Source: Halalkalicoccus tibetensis (GTDB lineage Archaea > Halobacteriota > Halobacteria > Halobacteriales > Halalkalicoccaceae). Taken from it: 64,000 bases of DNA. Made by a program: the position numbers and the translations under genes. Of this stretch, positions 26,058 through 35,614 are shown piece after piece. How positions within the stretch are numbered: the stretch's first letter is position 1; each line of letters starts with the position of its first letter. The DNA lies in NCBI RefSeq assembly GCF_037996645.1, contig NZ_JBBMXV010000006.1, positions 1 through 64,000 on the forward strand, given 5' to 3'. The notes below the pieces were generated by a model. That model saw only the letters and a list, made by a program, of their open reading frames with translations. It had not been told where the DNA came from and ran no database searches.

Positions 26058-26542
26058 CCTTTTTGCACATTGGCTTTAGATATCAGTTCATCTCGGATTA
26101 CGCAGGGCTATTATCTGGCGCTAATTCTCGATATCTCTCCGGAATAGGGAGGAGTACCTTGCCCTGGCTCTTCTTTTCCTTCGACTCTCTCAGTAGAGAG
26201 AGCGGGGCGCCATCTAGCTTGTGCAACAAATGTTTTGAATGGGAATGTTGCACAAGATAGATCTCTTTGTGGAATACGTAGGGTCTATCTGTTTTCGGAT
26301 TTCTTCCTCACCACTGGCCACCATCGTGTCACTCCCGATCTGTTGGTAGTACGCCTTCCGATAGTCCCGAGAACGAACTCACCCGGGCTCTATTCGTGGA
26401 GCTTAGTGAGTATTCAAGGGTAGTCAGAAAGCCCTAGTGTTCAATCGGACTGAAGAGAGCTGCAACGTAGCATTTGGAAACGGCTTAGATAGTATGATTT
26501 GTTTGGCGGTGAAATCAGGATGCCTCTAGCATGATATTCCTA
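26058..26542. other. Convergent intergenic region holding repeat copy 6
   Basis: About 485 bp between the ends of two convergent genes. It contains the inverted repeat at 26218-26256 and a smaller hairpin-like CTCTCTCAGTAGAGAGAG near 26186-26203, which could terminate transcription. No gene supported. Confidence 0.55.
26218..26256. repeat. CCTTGTGCAAC dispersed inverted repeat, copy 6
   Basis: Arms CTTGTGCAAC (26218-26227) and GTTGCACAAG (26247-26256), 10 bp each because the outer base pair is lost, with a 19-bp centre. Convergent context. Confidence 0.85.
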
Positions 26543-28315
26543 TTATAGATCTAAGAGTAACTCTCGCATTTCAGCACTGATCGCCATATCACTCCCCTCA
26601 GTGCTACTGACAAGATGAGCAAAGGTTGCAAACCTCCATAGAGTATTCGGATCAACGCCGCTAAGATTCTCCATCACAGGCGGTTTGATCGAGGGTGACG
26701 AACCACTGCGACCAGCGACAACTTGAACGGCTGTCAGTACCGGCGACCCTGATCCAAACACGTCATCAGCCTTCTTGAGGGCAGCATCCTCTGACCCAGA
26801 AACCAATTTCTGTTTAATCTCCACGAGAGCCTCCCGCTTCCTGAGGCTGAAATGAGGTGATGATACGTTCCTGTAACACCGGAGAGCTGCGTCAAATTCT
26901 CTGGCATCCTCTAATCGGATCGCCTCGGCTAACTCATCGAGTGTGTATAGAAGATCTTCATTTACGTCCGTCGACATCCTATCTAGATGATCTCGTGTCT
27001 CAACGATGTGGTCTTGCATACGGTCGAGATCACCATATTCAAACGCAGCGACCGCCGCAGCTTGATTTCCACGGAATTTGTGAGAACTAAGAGCTAATAG
27101 AATGGTTTCTTGGAGAGTCTTATCCTCCTCGAACTCTGAATCAAGCTGGCAAAGAACTCCGATAGCAGTTTCATGTAGTTGCCGGCTAGATTCCCATCCT
27201 CGAGCTGGACCCCATCCACGGTCAGGCTGTCGGACAGCCACTGCTTGAGATCGGAACGCGCGACTCATATATTTCACATACCGATTCGCATCTATTGGTT
27301 TGATGTACTCTGCTGCACTGATGAAATCCCTAGCAGCCCCCATAAAATTTGGATCGGGCCTTTGACGAGGATCTCGTTGGGACTGCCATTGGCGACTACT
27401 CTGTAGTTCCCCACTCGCTAACTTCTGATACGACTTGGCACGTAACACTCGTTCGTCGGACATTCGATCTTCAAAACAATTTACCAAAGTCTGGAGCTGC
27501 CAAGATGCTAACTGGAGCTCACCCCGCCATGGATTCTCACGTGACTTGTGCCGATAGCGTTCAACGATGTCCCTTCCATTGAGATAAAGATAGTCCGCTA
27601 CCACATCCAAATCTGGCTGTTCTAAGCGAGCAAGTCCAGTCTGCTGAAGTCCTACTTTTTCGGGATCAGCATACGGAGTGTTCACTGCTGCTTCAAGAAT
27701 ATCATCCGCGGATCGATCGTCATCCTGACGCCGGTCTGGCATGTCTGTGAAGAATCTCTCAATATGCGGATTGAGAACTACCATATCCGAACCAAAGGAC
27801 TGCATCGCTGCGGCAAATCTGATCTGCGCAAGGAGTTCGATTGTTTCCGTCGGGAGGTCCGGCGTCTCCGTGAACAAGGCGTCTACGAGCTCATAGATAC
27901 GCTCCGGATCGTCCTTAGCGTCGACGAGGTGTTCCAAGATAGTGAATACAACCGACCGGGGAGAAACGTGCTCAACGTTGATCGACTGGAAAGCTTCGAT
28001 CCGGTGATTGAGTTCAGCTGCAGTCGTAATGTGATATCGTCTACCAGCCTGACTATCTCGAAGAACCATATTTTTCAGCATTCGGCTAGCGTTGTCTTCG
28101 ACGAAAGTTTCGACTGTTCCTGTTGAATCTGTTTTCAAGCAGGTGTTGTAGAATGCGAGGTAGTCATCGAAGGAGTCTAACGAGGTTTTAGCTGCGTTAC
28201 GAAGCGTATCAAAGCAATCACTCTCATTGTCGAAGTCGGCAGCTATTTTGGGGAAGGTAGTGGAGCCTGACAGAAGATTGGTAAGGTAATCGTCAGTTGA
28301 GGCCTGAGTTGTCAT
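26543..28315 (-). CDS. Large helical hypothetical protein (590 aa)
   Basis: A 590-residue soluble protein, almost wholly alpha-helical in appearance, with repeating helix-pair patterns (for example VADYLYLNGRDIVERYRHKS and LYTLDELAEAIRLEDAREFD) like TPR or ARM-type scaffolds. No catalytic motif. It is divergent from the TIR-like gene at 28530 across about 215 bp. Being alone, large and next to defence genes, it could be a sensor or scaffold of the neighbouring system; that is inference from position only. Confidence 0.72.
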   Translation of the reverse strand: MTTQASTDDYLTNLLSGSTTFPKIAADFDNESDCFDTLRNAAKTSLDSFDDYLAFYNTCLKTDSTGTVETFVEDNASRMLKNMVLRDSQAGRRYHITTAAELNHRIEAFQSINVEHVSPRSVVFTILEHLVDAKDDPERIYELVDALFTETPDLPTETIELLAQIRFAAAMQSFGSDMVVLNPHIERFFTDMPDRRQDDDRSADDILEAAVNTPYADPEKVGLQQTGLARLEQPDLDVVADYLYLNGRDIVERYRHKSRENPWRGELQLASWQLQTLVNCFEDRMSDERVLRAKSYQKLASGELQSSRQWQSQRDPRQRPDPNFMGAARDFISAAEYIKPIDANRYVKYMSRAFRSQAVAVRQPDRGWGPARGWESSRQLHETAIGVLCQLDSEFEEDKTLQETILLALSSHKFRGNQAAAVAAFEYGDLDRMQDHIVETRDHLDRMSTDVNEDLLYTLDELAEAIRLEDAREFDAALRCYRNVSSPHFSLRKREALVEIKQKLVSGSEDAALKKADDVFGSGSPVLTAVQVVAGRSGSSPSIKPPVMENLSGVDPNTLWRFATFAHLVSSTEGSDMAISAEMRELLLDL

Positions 28316-28529
28316 GGAGATAAAAAAGGATTAATCGATAAAAATGCTAGGGTAGTATCACTAACCCCCAATATGTCGTCGTCTGGAACTCTTCCTCAAT
28401 CGCGACAATATGCTACTGATGGAGTAGTCTCTCAACATAACTTCACACAGATTACTATCAATCACCTCGAGAAACAGAGATGACATCCATCTCGAAGCGT
28501 TTTTACGTTTTGGCGGAGTGTGCTATCAT

Positions 28530-28961
28530 ATGTCGTATTCATTTAAAAGTAATGATCGGCGAAGCACCTATCGGCTCTTTCTCAGCCACTCGTGGAGTTA
28601 TGATGATGAGTACGAACGGATGGTTGATCTCTTAAACGAGAAATCTAATTTTTCATGGGATAACTACAGTGTTCCAGAAAAGGACAAGGTCAATGCGACG
28701 ACGACCGCTGGTCTCAAGCGAGTGCTTAAGAATAAACAGATTAAACCGGCAACCGTAGTTGTTATTCTCAGTGGTATGTACGCTGAACATAGCACCTGGA
28801 TCAAGCGAGAAGTGCGAATTGCAAACGAACTTGACAAGCAAATCCTCGCCGTGAAACCCCACGGGAACACACGGATACCGATCTACATCCGAAATAGAGC
28901 GGATAAGACCGTTAACTGGAGTACGAACTCGGTAGTTAGGGCTATCCGCGACCTCGCTTGA
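28530..28961 (+). CDS. TIR-like (DUF1863/ThsB-type) protein
   Basis: About 143 residues. It opens with a TIR-type first strand YRLFLSHSWSYDDEYERMVD, then the segment LLNEKSNFSWDNYSVPEKDK, then VVVILSGMYAEHSTWIKREV and LAVKPHGNTRIPIYIRNRAD. This is the layout of MTH538-type TIR-like proteins, the family of the Thoeris sensor ThsB, which make a nucleotide signal from NAD on infection. ATG 28530 is preferred to GTG 28518. Its stop overlaps the ATG of the next gene (TGATG), so the two are one unit. There is no ThsA gene, so this is not a classical Thoeris pair. Confidence 0.88.
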   Translation: MSYSFKSNDRRSTYRLFLSHSWSYDDEYERMVDLLNEKSNFSWDNYSVPEKDKVNATTTAGLKRVLKNKQIKPATVVVILSGMYAEHSTWIKREVRIANELDKQILAVKPHGNTRIPIYIRNRADKTVNWSTNSVVRAIRDLA

Positions 28962-29614
28962 TGAGCGATCCGACCGAAGAAGATGAGCGGAGTAAAACCA
29001 GCAATCATACTAGTGGAGAGACGGACGCATCAGAGGTATCTGCATCACTAGAGTCCCCTGCTGCCGAGCTTGAGCAATGGAAGTTCTACGGTCAATCTAC
29101 TCACCAAGTAAGCAACCGCCGGCTTAAGAATAATCGCTTCTATCTACGACTTCTAATTGCGCTACTAGGCGTTGCTGGTATCGGGGCAAGATTGGGGTAC
29201 GTAACTCCTGTCGGAATTATGTTTATCGGTGCTATTGGTCTTCCTTTCTGCGTTCTTTGGACGTTCCATATCCTCTCGTATAAGCAACTGAACAGCGGAA
29301 AATATCGTGTTCTGTGGAAAATAGCTGAAGATCTCCCGTATGACCCATTCAAAATGGAATGGGAACGCCTCAAAGAAGGAGAGAAACCAGAGGTCTACAT
29401 AAAGCATACTACCGTCGAGGTCTGGTGGCCGCGCGTGTTCGGATTCTTTTATGCCGTTTTGTTCGTTTATGGGACGCTCTCACTGCTGGGGATGCTGAAT
29501 TACTATTGGTGGACGATTGCTGCTCTCGCCATTATTTGGGGAGTTTATGCATTCTTCGTAATTCGAGGTGAAAGTCCGACGCAGAGATACTGGGATTACA
29601 CTGGGGAAGAGTAG
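28961..29614 (+). CDS. RipA-like multi-pass membrane protein paired with TIR-like gene
   Basis: About 217 residues. The first 50 are acidic and disordered. Then come SNRRLKNNRFYLRLLIALLG (segment 1), PVGIMFIGAIGLPFCVLWTF (segment 2), the conserved middle YKQLNSGKYRVLWKIAEDLP and FKMEWERLKEG, and two more membrane segments. I recall this pattern from small membrane proteins annotated as RipA that lie next to TIR-like genes. The overlapping start implies stoichiometric synthesis with the TIR-like protein. A role as a membrane-damaging effector triggered by a TIR-made signal is a hypothesis. Confidence 0.8.
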   Translation: MSDPTEEDERSKTSNHTSGETDASEVSASLESPAAELEQWKFYGQSTHQVSNRRLKNNRFYLRLLIALLGVAGIGARLGYVTPVGIMFIGAIGLPFCVLWTFHILSYKQLNSGKYRVLWKIAEDLPYDPFKMEWERLKEGEKPEVYIKHTTVEVWWPRVFGFFYAVLFVYGTLSLLGMLNYYWWTIAALAIIWGVYAFFVIRGESPTQRYWDYTGEE

Positions 29615-29641
29615 ACAGCCGCAGTTAGCCAGCGGGGTCTA

Positions 29642-29674
29642 CATTTATTTGGAATAGGTCAATTCATTTGGGTG
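29642..29674 (+). repeat. Right member of a 33-bp imperfect direct repeat
   Basis: Matches the promoter and start of the gene at 25842 in about four of five positions, but after the equivalent start (GTG) the frame ends within eight codons. A dead copy. Confidence 0.55.
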
Positions 29675-29732
29675 ACTAGTTACAGGCATCGGTAGCTAAA
29701 CCAAGAGAGATAAGGCAGATAAGTATTATTCA

Positions 29733-31241
29733 ATGGATATGAGCCTCACTCTCCAGGACCTTGATGCGTACCTGTTTAAGTGCGCAGACATCATCCGAGA
29801 CGCGGTCGATTCGACCGATTATAAGGACTACATTCTCCCGCTTGTCTTCTACAAAGCAATCTCGGATGAGTTCGAGAAAGAGTACGAGCAAAACCTCGAG
29901 GAGTATGGCGAAGAGTTCGCTCGCCGACCGAACCTCTACGACGTCCCCGTCGTTCCCGAAGGCTATCTCTGGGACGATCTCCGGCAGGTCAGCGACAACG
30001 TTGATCAGGCACTCAACGAAGCCTTCGACAAGATCACCGAGGAGAACGAGGAGCTCGAAGGCGTGTTTCGTGCAGACTTCGTCGAAGCGGACGCCCTCAC
30101 TGACGATCGCCTGAACACCCTTCTCGAGCATCTCGATACCTACGACCTCGACCGAGAGAGCGTCCCCGCAGACATGCTCGGCGAGGCTTACATGGACCTC
30201 GTGCGCCACTTCGCTCAAGAAGAGGGCAAGTCCGGCGGGCAGTTCTTCACGCCGCCGCACATTGTCCAGCTCTGTGTGCGCCTCGTCGACGAGTTCGAGG
30301 ACGGCCAGGAGTTCCACGACCCGACCGTTGGCTCCGGCGGGATGCTCATCGAGGCCGCGAGGTACTACCGTGAGCAACAGGAGAACGACCCGACGAAGCT
30401 TCGGTTCACGGGCCAGGAGATCAACCCCGACATTGCGGCGATCGCTCGGATGAACCTCGCCATCCATGCGCTGAACGGTGAGATAGCCCGCGAGGACTCG
30501 CTCCTCCGACCTCAGTTCACTGACGAGGAGACAAAGGAACTGGAGCGGTTCGACCGCGTGCTCGCCAACTTCCCCTTCTCGGCGGACTGGGCGAAGGATG
30601 ACCTCCAAGACGACCCCTACAATCGGTTCGACTGGGACGAGAAACTGCCGCGTGCCGATCGGGGAGACTACGCGTTCATTCAGCACATGGCGAAACAGCT
30701 GAAGACGCCCGAGAAGGACGGGACGAGAGGAAAGGCCGCGATCGTCATCCCTCACGGGGTCTTGTTCAGAAAACACGAGTCGAAATACCGAGAGCCGATG
30801 ATCGAGAACGATCTGGTCGAGGCCATCGTCGGCCTCCCAGGTAACTTGTTCCAGAACAACTCGATTCCCTCGGCGATCCTGGTGTTGAACACGGACAAGC
30901 CCGCTGACCGCGAGGGCGAGGTCCAGTTCATCCACGCCGCAGACGAGGCGTTCTATCGAGAGCTCTCGAACCAGAACGAACTGACCGACGAGGGGCTGGA
31001 TCACATCGTCTCGAACTTCCGCGAGTGGACGACCGAGGAGCGCGTCAGTCGGGCGGTATCGCTGGAGGAGATCCGCGAAAACGACTATAACCTGAATATC
31101 GCGCTCTACGTCGACACGACCGAGCCGGAAGAGGAGATCGACGTCAAAGAGGAACTGGCGACGTTGCGCGAGCTACAGGCCGAGCGCGACGAAATCGAGA
31201 GCCGAATGACCCAGCACATGGAGGCCCTCAGCTATGAGTGA
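29733..31241 (+). CDS. hsdM: Type I restriction-modification DNA methyltransferase subunit
   Basis: A 502-residue N6-adenine methyltransferase. An N-terminal helical domain is followed by the SAM site: GGQFFTPPHIVQLC, then motif I DPTVGSGGM (residues 196-204), then the catalytic motif IV as NFPF (279-282) where most have NPPF or NPPY. C-terminal helices contact HsdS. With HsdS it methylates one recognition sequence. First of four overlapping genes (HsdM, HsdS, HsdR, metallopeptidase), all plus strand. An A-rich promoter-like stretch lies before the ATG. Confidence 0.96.
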   Translation: MDMSLTLQDLDAYLFKCADIIRDAVDSTDYKDYILPLVFYKAISDEFEKEYEQNLEEYGEEFARRPNLYDVPVVPEGYLWDDLRQVSDNVDQALNEAFDKITEENEELEGVFRADFVEADALTDDRLNTLLEHLDTYDLDRESVPADMLGEAYMDLVRHFAQEEGKSGGQFFTPPHIVQLCVRLVDEFEDGQEFHDPTVGSGGMLIEAARYYREQQENDPTKLRFTGQEINPDIAAIARMNLAIHALNGEIAREDSLLRPQFTDEETKELERFDRVLANFPFSADWAKDDLQDDPYNRFDWDEKLPRADRGDYAFIQHMAKQLKTPEKDGTRGKAAIVIPHGVLFRKHESKYREPMIENDLVEAIVGLPGNLFQNNSIPSAILVLNTDKPADREGEVQFIHAADEAFYRELSNQNELTDEGLDHIVSNFREWTTEERVSRAVSLEEIRENDYNLNIALYVDTTEPEEEIDVKEELATLRELQAERDEIESRMTQHMEALSYE

Positions 31242-32649
31242 GGAGGCGACGCTGGACGAGTTTGTTGATCGGGACGAGAAGGAATCGAACCAATCGAAAC
31301 CGGTCACTGACGAGTTAGAACAGGAACAATTCGGGCCCTTCACGCTTTCAACTCCTGGAGAATGGACTGCGAAGCGGCTCGGAGACATCAAACAACTAAT
31401 CACAAGGGGCAAACAGCCAACCTACGATGATGACGGCGTCCCTGTAATCAATCAAGAATGTATCTATTGGAACGGGTGGCACTTCGAGAATCTTCGCTAT
31501 CTTGATGCGGAAGTTGCTGAGGATTGGAAAGATAAGTACTTCCCTCAGAAAGGAGATATTATTCTGAACTCTACCGGACAAGGAACTCTCGGTCGAGCAC
31601 AAGTCTATCCTGATAACGAGCGACGAGCTATTGATTCTCATGTTACGCTTCTCCGAACTACTGATGAACTGAGCCCCTATTTCCACCGTTACTTCTTAGA
31701 GAGTTATCTTGGACAAGCCCTTCTCTATTCGATGTGTGTAAACGGCTCGACTGGACAAATCGAACTCTCCAAAACTCGACTTGACCTCCAGCCTATTCCC
31801 CTTCCACCACTCGAAGAACAGCGCAAAATCGCCAGCGTGCTCTACAACGTCGATCAGGCGATTCAGAAGACGGAAGAAACGATAGGTCAACTGGACCGTA
31901 CTCGGAAGGGTATAGAACAAGACTTGCTCTCGCGAGGAATCTCGTCGACTGGATCTCTACGAGAAGAGGATGAAATAGAATATAAAAGTAGTTGGGTCGG
32001 AAAAATACCCCTTGACTGGGAGGTTCGACAATACGAAGAATTGATTACGAAGTCCTCTGTCGGAATTGTTGTCAAACCATCTCAATATTATGATAATTCC
32101 GGGAGTATCCCTATTCTCCGTTCCAAAGATATTGGCCGTGATGGGATTGTTGATGGTAATTTCAAATATATGACCGAGGAATCAAATAAAGAAAATCCGA
32201 GTAGCCAAGTACATACGGAAGATGTCATCACGGTACGGTCAGGGGATCCTGGATTATCATGTGTTGTATCACATCAATATAATGGAGTCAATTCTGCGGA
32301 TTTGCTCATCTCTACCCCGGGGCCCGAGCTCAATTCACATTTCGCGGCAATGTGGATCAACTCGTTCGCAGGACGAAAACAGATAGATAGATTCCAAGCG
32401 GGGTTAGCTCAAAAACACTTCAACCTCGGAGCACTTCGAAAACTACGGATTGCCGTACCCTCACTTGAAGAACAAACCCGTATAGTCGATACGGTGGCAT
32501 CGGTAACAGACGATATTGCTCAGGAAAACTCATATCTGAACCAACTCAAGCGTCTGAAACAGGGCCTCATGCAAGACCTCCTTTCCGGGAAAATCCGAAC
32601 CCACGACAAGGACATCGAGATCCTCGACGAGGTCGCCCAACATGGTTAG
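31234..32649 (+). CDS. hsdS: Type I restriction-modification specificity subunit
   Basis: A 471-residue protein with two target-recognition domains (about residues 40-190 and 250-410), each followed by a helical spacer ending PLPPLEEQRKIASVLYNVDQ and PSLEEQTRIVDTVASVTDDI. Each domain reads half of a bipartite DNA sequence. The recognition domains are visibly more A/T-rich than the spacers, as is usual for exchangeable DNA-recognition cassettes. It overlaps hsdM by 8 bp and hsdR by 8 bp. Target sequence not predictable from the protein. Confidence 0.95.
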   Translation: MSEEATLDEFVDRDEKESNQSKPVTDELEQEQFGPFTLSTPGEWTAKRLGDIKQLITRGKQPTYDDDGVPVINQECIYWNGWHFENLRYLDAEVAEDWKDKYFPQKGDIILNSTGQGTLGRAQVYPDNERRAIDSHVTLLRTTDELSPYFHRYFLESYLGQALLYSMCVNGSTGQIELSKTRLDLQPIPLPPLEEQRKIASVLYNVDQAIQKTEETIGQLDRTRKGIEQDLLSRGISSTGSLREEDEIEYKSSWVGKIPLDWEVRQYEELITKSSVGIVVKPSQYYDNSGSIPILRSKDIGRDGIVDGNFKYMTEESNKENPSSQVHTEDVITVRSGDPGLSCVVSHQYNGVNSADLLISTPGPELNSHFAAMWINSFAGRKQIDRFQAGLAQKHFNLGALRKLRIAVPSLEEQTRIVDTVASVTDDIAQENSYLNQLKRLKQGLMQDLLSGKIRTHDKDIEILDEVAQHG

Positions 32650-35614
32650 CCTCCCGTCCGAACAAGCCGTCGAACGTTCGCTCCTCCAGTGGCTCGACAC
32701 CGTCGGATGGGAGACACACGGCATGGACGGCGGGCGCGGCGCGGAGATCCTCGACGACACCTATGGCCGCGACACACACGAGGTCATCTACTGGGACCTC
32801 CTCGCCGAGCAAGTCATCGCCCTGAACAAGGAGATCACCGACGAGAACGTCGAGCGCTTCGTCTCCTCTCTGAAGCGTGATCTCGACCACGACAACCTGA
32901 TGGACGGCAATCGTGCGTTCTACCAGCTCCTGACCAAGGGCAAGAAGTTCAGCGTCACACGCAGGGATGGCTCGACGGAGTACGTCTACATCGACCTGAT
33001 CGACTTCACGCATCCCGAGACCAACCGCTTCCATGCTGTCAACCAGTTCGTCGTTTCCCGAGGGAGTGGGACGACCATTCGCCCGGACGTCAACCTGTTC
33101 GTCAACGGCATCCCCCTGGTGACGATGGAGCTCAAGGCGATTACCCAGGACAACGACTACTACGACGCGATCAGACAACTTCGCCGGTACGAGGAGGACG
33201 TCCCGCGGCTGTTCATCCCTGGCCTGTTCAACATCGCCGCCGACACCATGGAGCTTCGCTACGGGGCCGTCGGTGCACCCACGGAGTTCTACGAGGAGTG
33301 GAACGATGCGCCGCCGGAGTATCAGGATGACAACGAGATGAAACAGTCCGTCCAGGCGCTCTGTAACCCCGGGACGGTCTTGGAGATCCTGAAGCACTTC
33401 GTGTTCTACGAGCGTCGTGCGGGCGGTGACGCGAAGATCGTGCCCCGCTACATGCAATACTATGCGGTGAACAGAATCCTAGAGCGCGTCAACGAGGGTG
33501 ATCCGGTGGCCGAAGTCCTCAACAAAGGGCTGATCTGGCATACCCAGGGCTCGGGCAAGTCCTTCACGATGCTCTACGCGGCGCAGAACCTCCTCTCTCG
33601 AGACGTCCTCGATACTCCCCAGGTCTTCATCATTGTCGACACGGCCAAGCTGGCGAGCCAGATGCGCGACGTCCTTTCGAACATCGGATTCGAGCGTTCA
33701 GTGGTCGCTGACAGCATCCGCCACCTCCAGGAGTTGATCGAGGACGGTCAAAGCCAGCTCGTCCTCACGACTATCCAGAAGTTCGCCGACGTCGACCCCG
33801 ACGTCCAGGGCAATGACGAAGTAGTCGTTATGTCTGACGAGGCACATCGCTTCATGGAGGAGGACCTCGGAAGCCGCCTCGAGGCCGCAATGCCCGTTAA
33901 CTTCCACTTCGGGTTCACTGGCACTCCGATCCGAGAGGGCGAACGAGAAAAGGACCACAACACGTTCCGCGAGTTCTCACCCGAAGGCGAGGAGTACCTT
34001 CACAGATATTCCATCAAGCAAGGCATCGACGACGGACTCATCCTTCCTGTCTACTTCACCCTCCGACATCAGATGGAGTGGGAGGTCGACGAGGCGGGAC
34101 TCGATGAGGAGTTCGAACGTGAGTTCGCCGGTCTCACTCCTGACGAAAAGCGCGAGTTCATCCAAGAGCACGTCACCAGCCGAGAGCTGGCCGAACTCGA
34201 ACCACGTGTCGACCGCATCGTTGAGGAGATCGACGAGCACTACGCTGGCGTCGAGAAGAACGGTTGGAAAGGCATGGTCGTCACGCCGAGCCGTGAGTCT
34301 GCCGCGATGTACGGCGAGCGACTCATCGAACGCCGGGGCGAGGACGAGGTCGAGGTACTCTATACTGCGACCAGTGCTGACAAGCCCCTTATCCGCCAGT
34401 TCCATACTGATGACGAGGAACGGGACCAGATCATCAAGCAATTCAAGCAAGAAGAGAACCCGAAGCTCCTCGTCGTTCACAACATGCTCCTGACTGGCTT
34501 CGACGCGCCTATCCTGAAGACGATGTATCTCGATCGCAACCTGACGGATCACAACCTCATGCAGGCGATCGCCCGGACGAACCGAACCGCAGAGGGCAAA
34601 GAGAACGGCGAGATCGTCGACTTCCAGGGAGTCTTCGAGAACATTGACGAGGCGCTCGATTACGACACCGAGACGAAGGCCTACGCCGCCCGCGACAAGG
34701 ACGAGCTCTTCGAGGAACTTACTGATCAACTCGAGTACGTCCTCTCGATCTTTGACGGCATCCCGATGGACGACACGCAGGAGACGGTCGATCAGTGTCT
34801 CGCACGGGTTAGCACGCACCCGGAGAAGCGGAACTTCAAACAGGGCTTCCGCCGGCTTCAGGACCTCTACGAGTCCGTCTCACCCGATGGCCGACTCGTC
34901 ACCGAAGGCATTCAGGACGACTACAAGTGGCTCGTACGCATCCACACGGCCTTCCAACGCCACAACAATCGTGAGGAGAACCCCGAAGACTCGATGCGAG
35001 AGAAGACCAGAGAGATTCTCGAGAGCCACGTCGACGTCGGCGAGATCAAACGAGACTTCCCGGTCTACGAGCTCAGCAAGGAGCACTTGGAGGCGGTCGA
35101 GAGCATGAGCGAGCCCGCTACCCAGGCGACGAGTATCGCACATGCGACGCAGGATCACCTTCAAACTCGGACGGGACAGAACCCACGGTACAAGCGCTTG
35201 AGCGAGCGTGTGAACGAGATCGTCGAGGACTGGCAGCACGGGAACCGAAGCGACCCTGATGCTGTCGAAGCCCTCACCGCGGTCGAAGAAGAGATACTCG
35301 AGTTCGAGACGGAAGCCGAGCGACGGGGGATGACCGATGCCGAGTTCGCGATCTATACGCACCTTACAGAGGAGACCCCAGATGCTATCAACGGGGAGGC
35401 CCAGGCTGAACAAGTCGCACGGGATATCGTTGAGGCGTTCGAAGAGAGAGTCGACCGGGACTATCGCGGATGGAAGACCAACAGGACGACACTACAAAAT
35501 ATCGATCGGATCCTGTTAGATGTCGTCGTTGTTGACCACGGCCTGCGAGATCTGATGGTCGAAGGGAGTTTCGACGAGGGCGTTCGTGAATACCTGATCC
35601 GGAATTATGCCTGA
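32642..35614 (+). CDS. hsdR: Type I restriction endonuclease/translocase subunit
   Basis: A 990-residue protein. The N-terminal nuclease has IRPDVNLFVNGIPLVTMELK (Asp149, Glu163-x-Lys165). The SF2 motor has motif I TQGSGKS (301-307) and motif II DEAH (399-402), then FHFGFTGTPI (motif III) and motif VI LMQAIARTNRTAEGKENGE. It pumps DNA past the bound complex and cleaves away from the site. Overlaps hsdS and the metallopeptidase gene. The set is complete and intact, so the system is probably active. Confidence 0.96.
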   Translation: MVSLPSEQAVERSLLQWLDTVGWETHGMDGGRGAEILDDTYGRDTHEVIYWDLLAEQVIALNKEITDENVERFVSSLKRDLDHDNLMDGNRAFYQLLTKGKKFSVTRRDGSTEYVYIDLIDFTHPETNRFHAVNQFVVSRGSGTTIRPDVNLFVNGIPLVTMELKAITQDNDYYDAIRQLRRYEEDVPRLFIPGLFNIAADTMELRYGAVGAPTEFYEEWNDAPPEYQDDNEMKQSVQALCNPGTVLEILKHFVFYERRAGGDAKIVPRYMQYYAVNRILERVNEGDPVAEVLNKGLIWHTQGSGKSFTMLYAAQNLLSRDVLDTPQVFIIVDTAKLASQMRDVLSNIGFERSVVADSIRHLQELIEDGQSQLVLTTIQKFADVDPDVQGNDEVVVMSDEAHRFMEEDLGSRLEAAMPVNFHFGFTGTPIREGEREKDHNTFREFSPEGEEYLHRYSIKQGIDDGLILPVYFTLRHQMEWEVDEAGLDEEFEREFAGLTPDEKREFIQEHVTSRELAELEPRVDRIVEEIDEHYAGVEKNGWKGMVVTPSRESAAMYGERLIERRGEDEVEVLYTATSADKPLIRQFHTDDEERDQIIKQFKQEENPKLLVVHNMLLTGFDAPILKTMYLDRNLTDHNLMQAIARTNRTAEGKENGEIVDFQGVFENIDEALDYDTETKAYAARDKDELFEELTDQLEYVLSIFDGIPMDDTQETVDQCLARVSTHPEKRNFKQGFRRLQDLYESVSPDGRLVTEGIQDDYKWLVRIHTAFQRHNNREENPEDSMREKTREILESHVDVGEIKRDFPVYELSKEHLEAVESMSEPATQATSIAHATQDHLQTRTGQNPRYKRLSERVNEIVEDWQHGNRSDPDAVEALTAVEEEILEFETEAERRGMTDAEFAIYTHLTEETPDAINGEAQAEQVARDIVEAFEERVDRDYRGWKTNRTTLQNIDRILLDVVVVDHGLRDLMVEGSFDEGVREYLIRNYA

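Noticed and set aside
28530-29614. Classical Thoeris (ThsA/ThsB) system
   Set aside because: Only the TIR-like gene matches; no SIR2-SLOG or Macro-type ThsA gene is adjacent, so the label is not justified.
29730-31004. 424-codon open frame on the minus strand across hsdM
   Set aside because: It is the exact shadow of a strongly conserved methyltransferase gene; its translation is Val/Leu/Arg-rich with no motif. Long antisense frames are usual in high-GC code.
32567-33457. 296-codon minus-strand frame across the hsdS/hsdR junction
   Set aside because: Antisense to the hsdR nuclease domain. Translation is Val/Asp/Leu-rich without motifs.
33977-34819. 280-codon minus-strand frame in hsdR
   Set aside because: Shadow of a conserved helicase region; no start signal and no recognisable domain.
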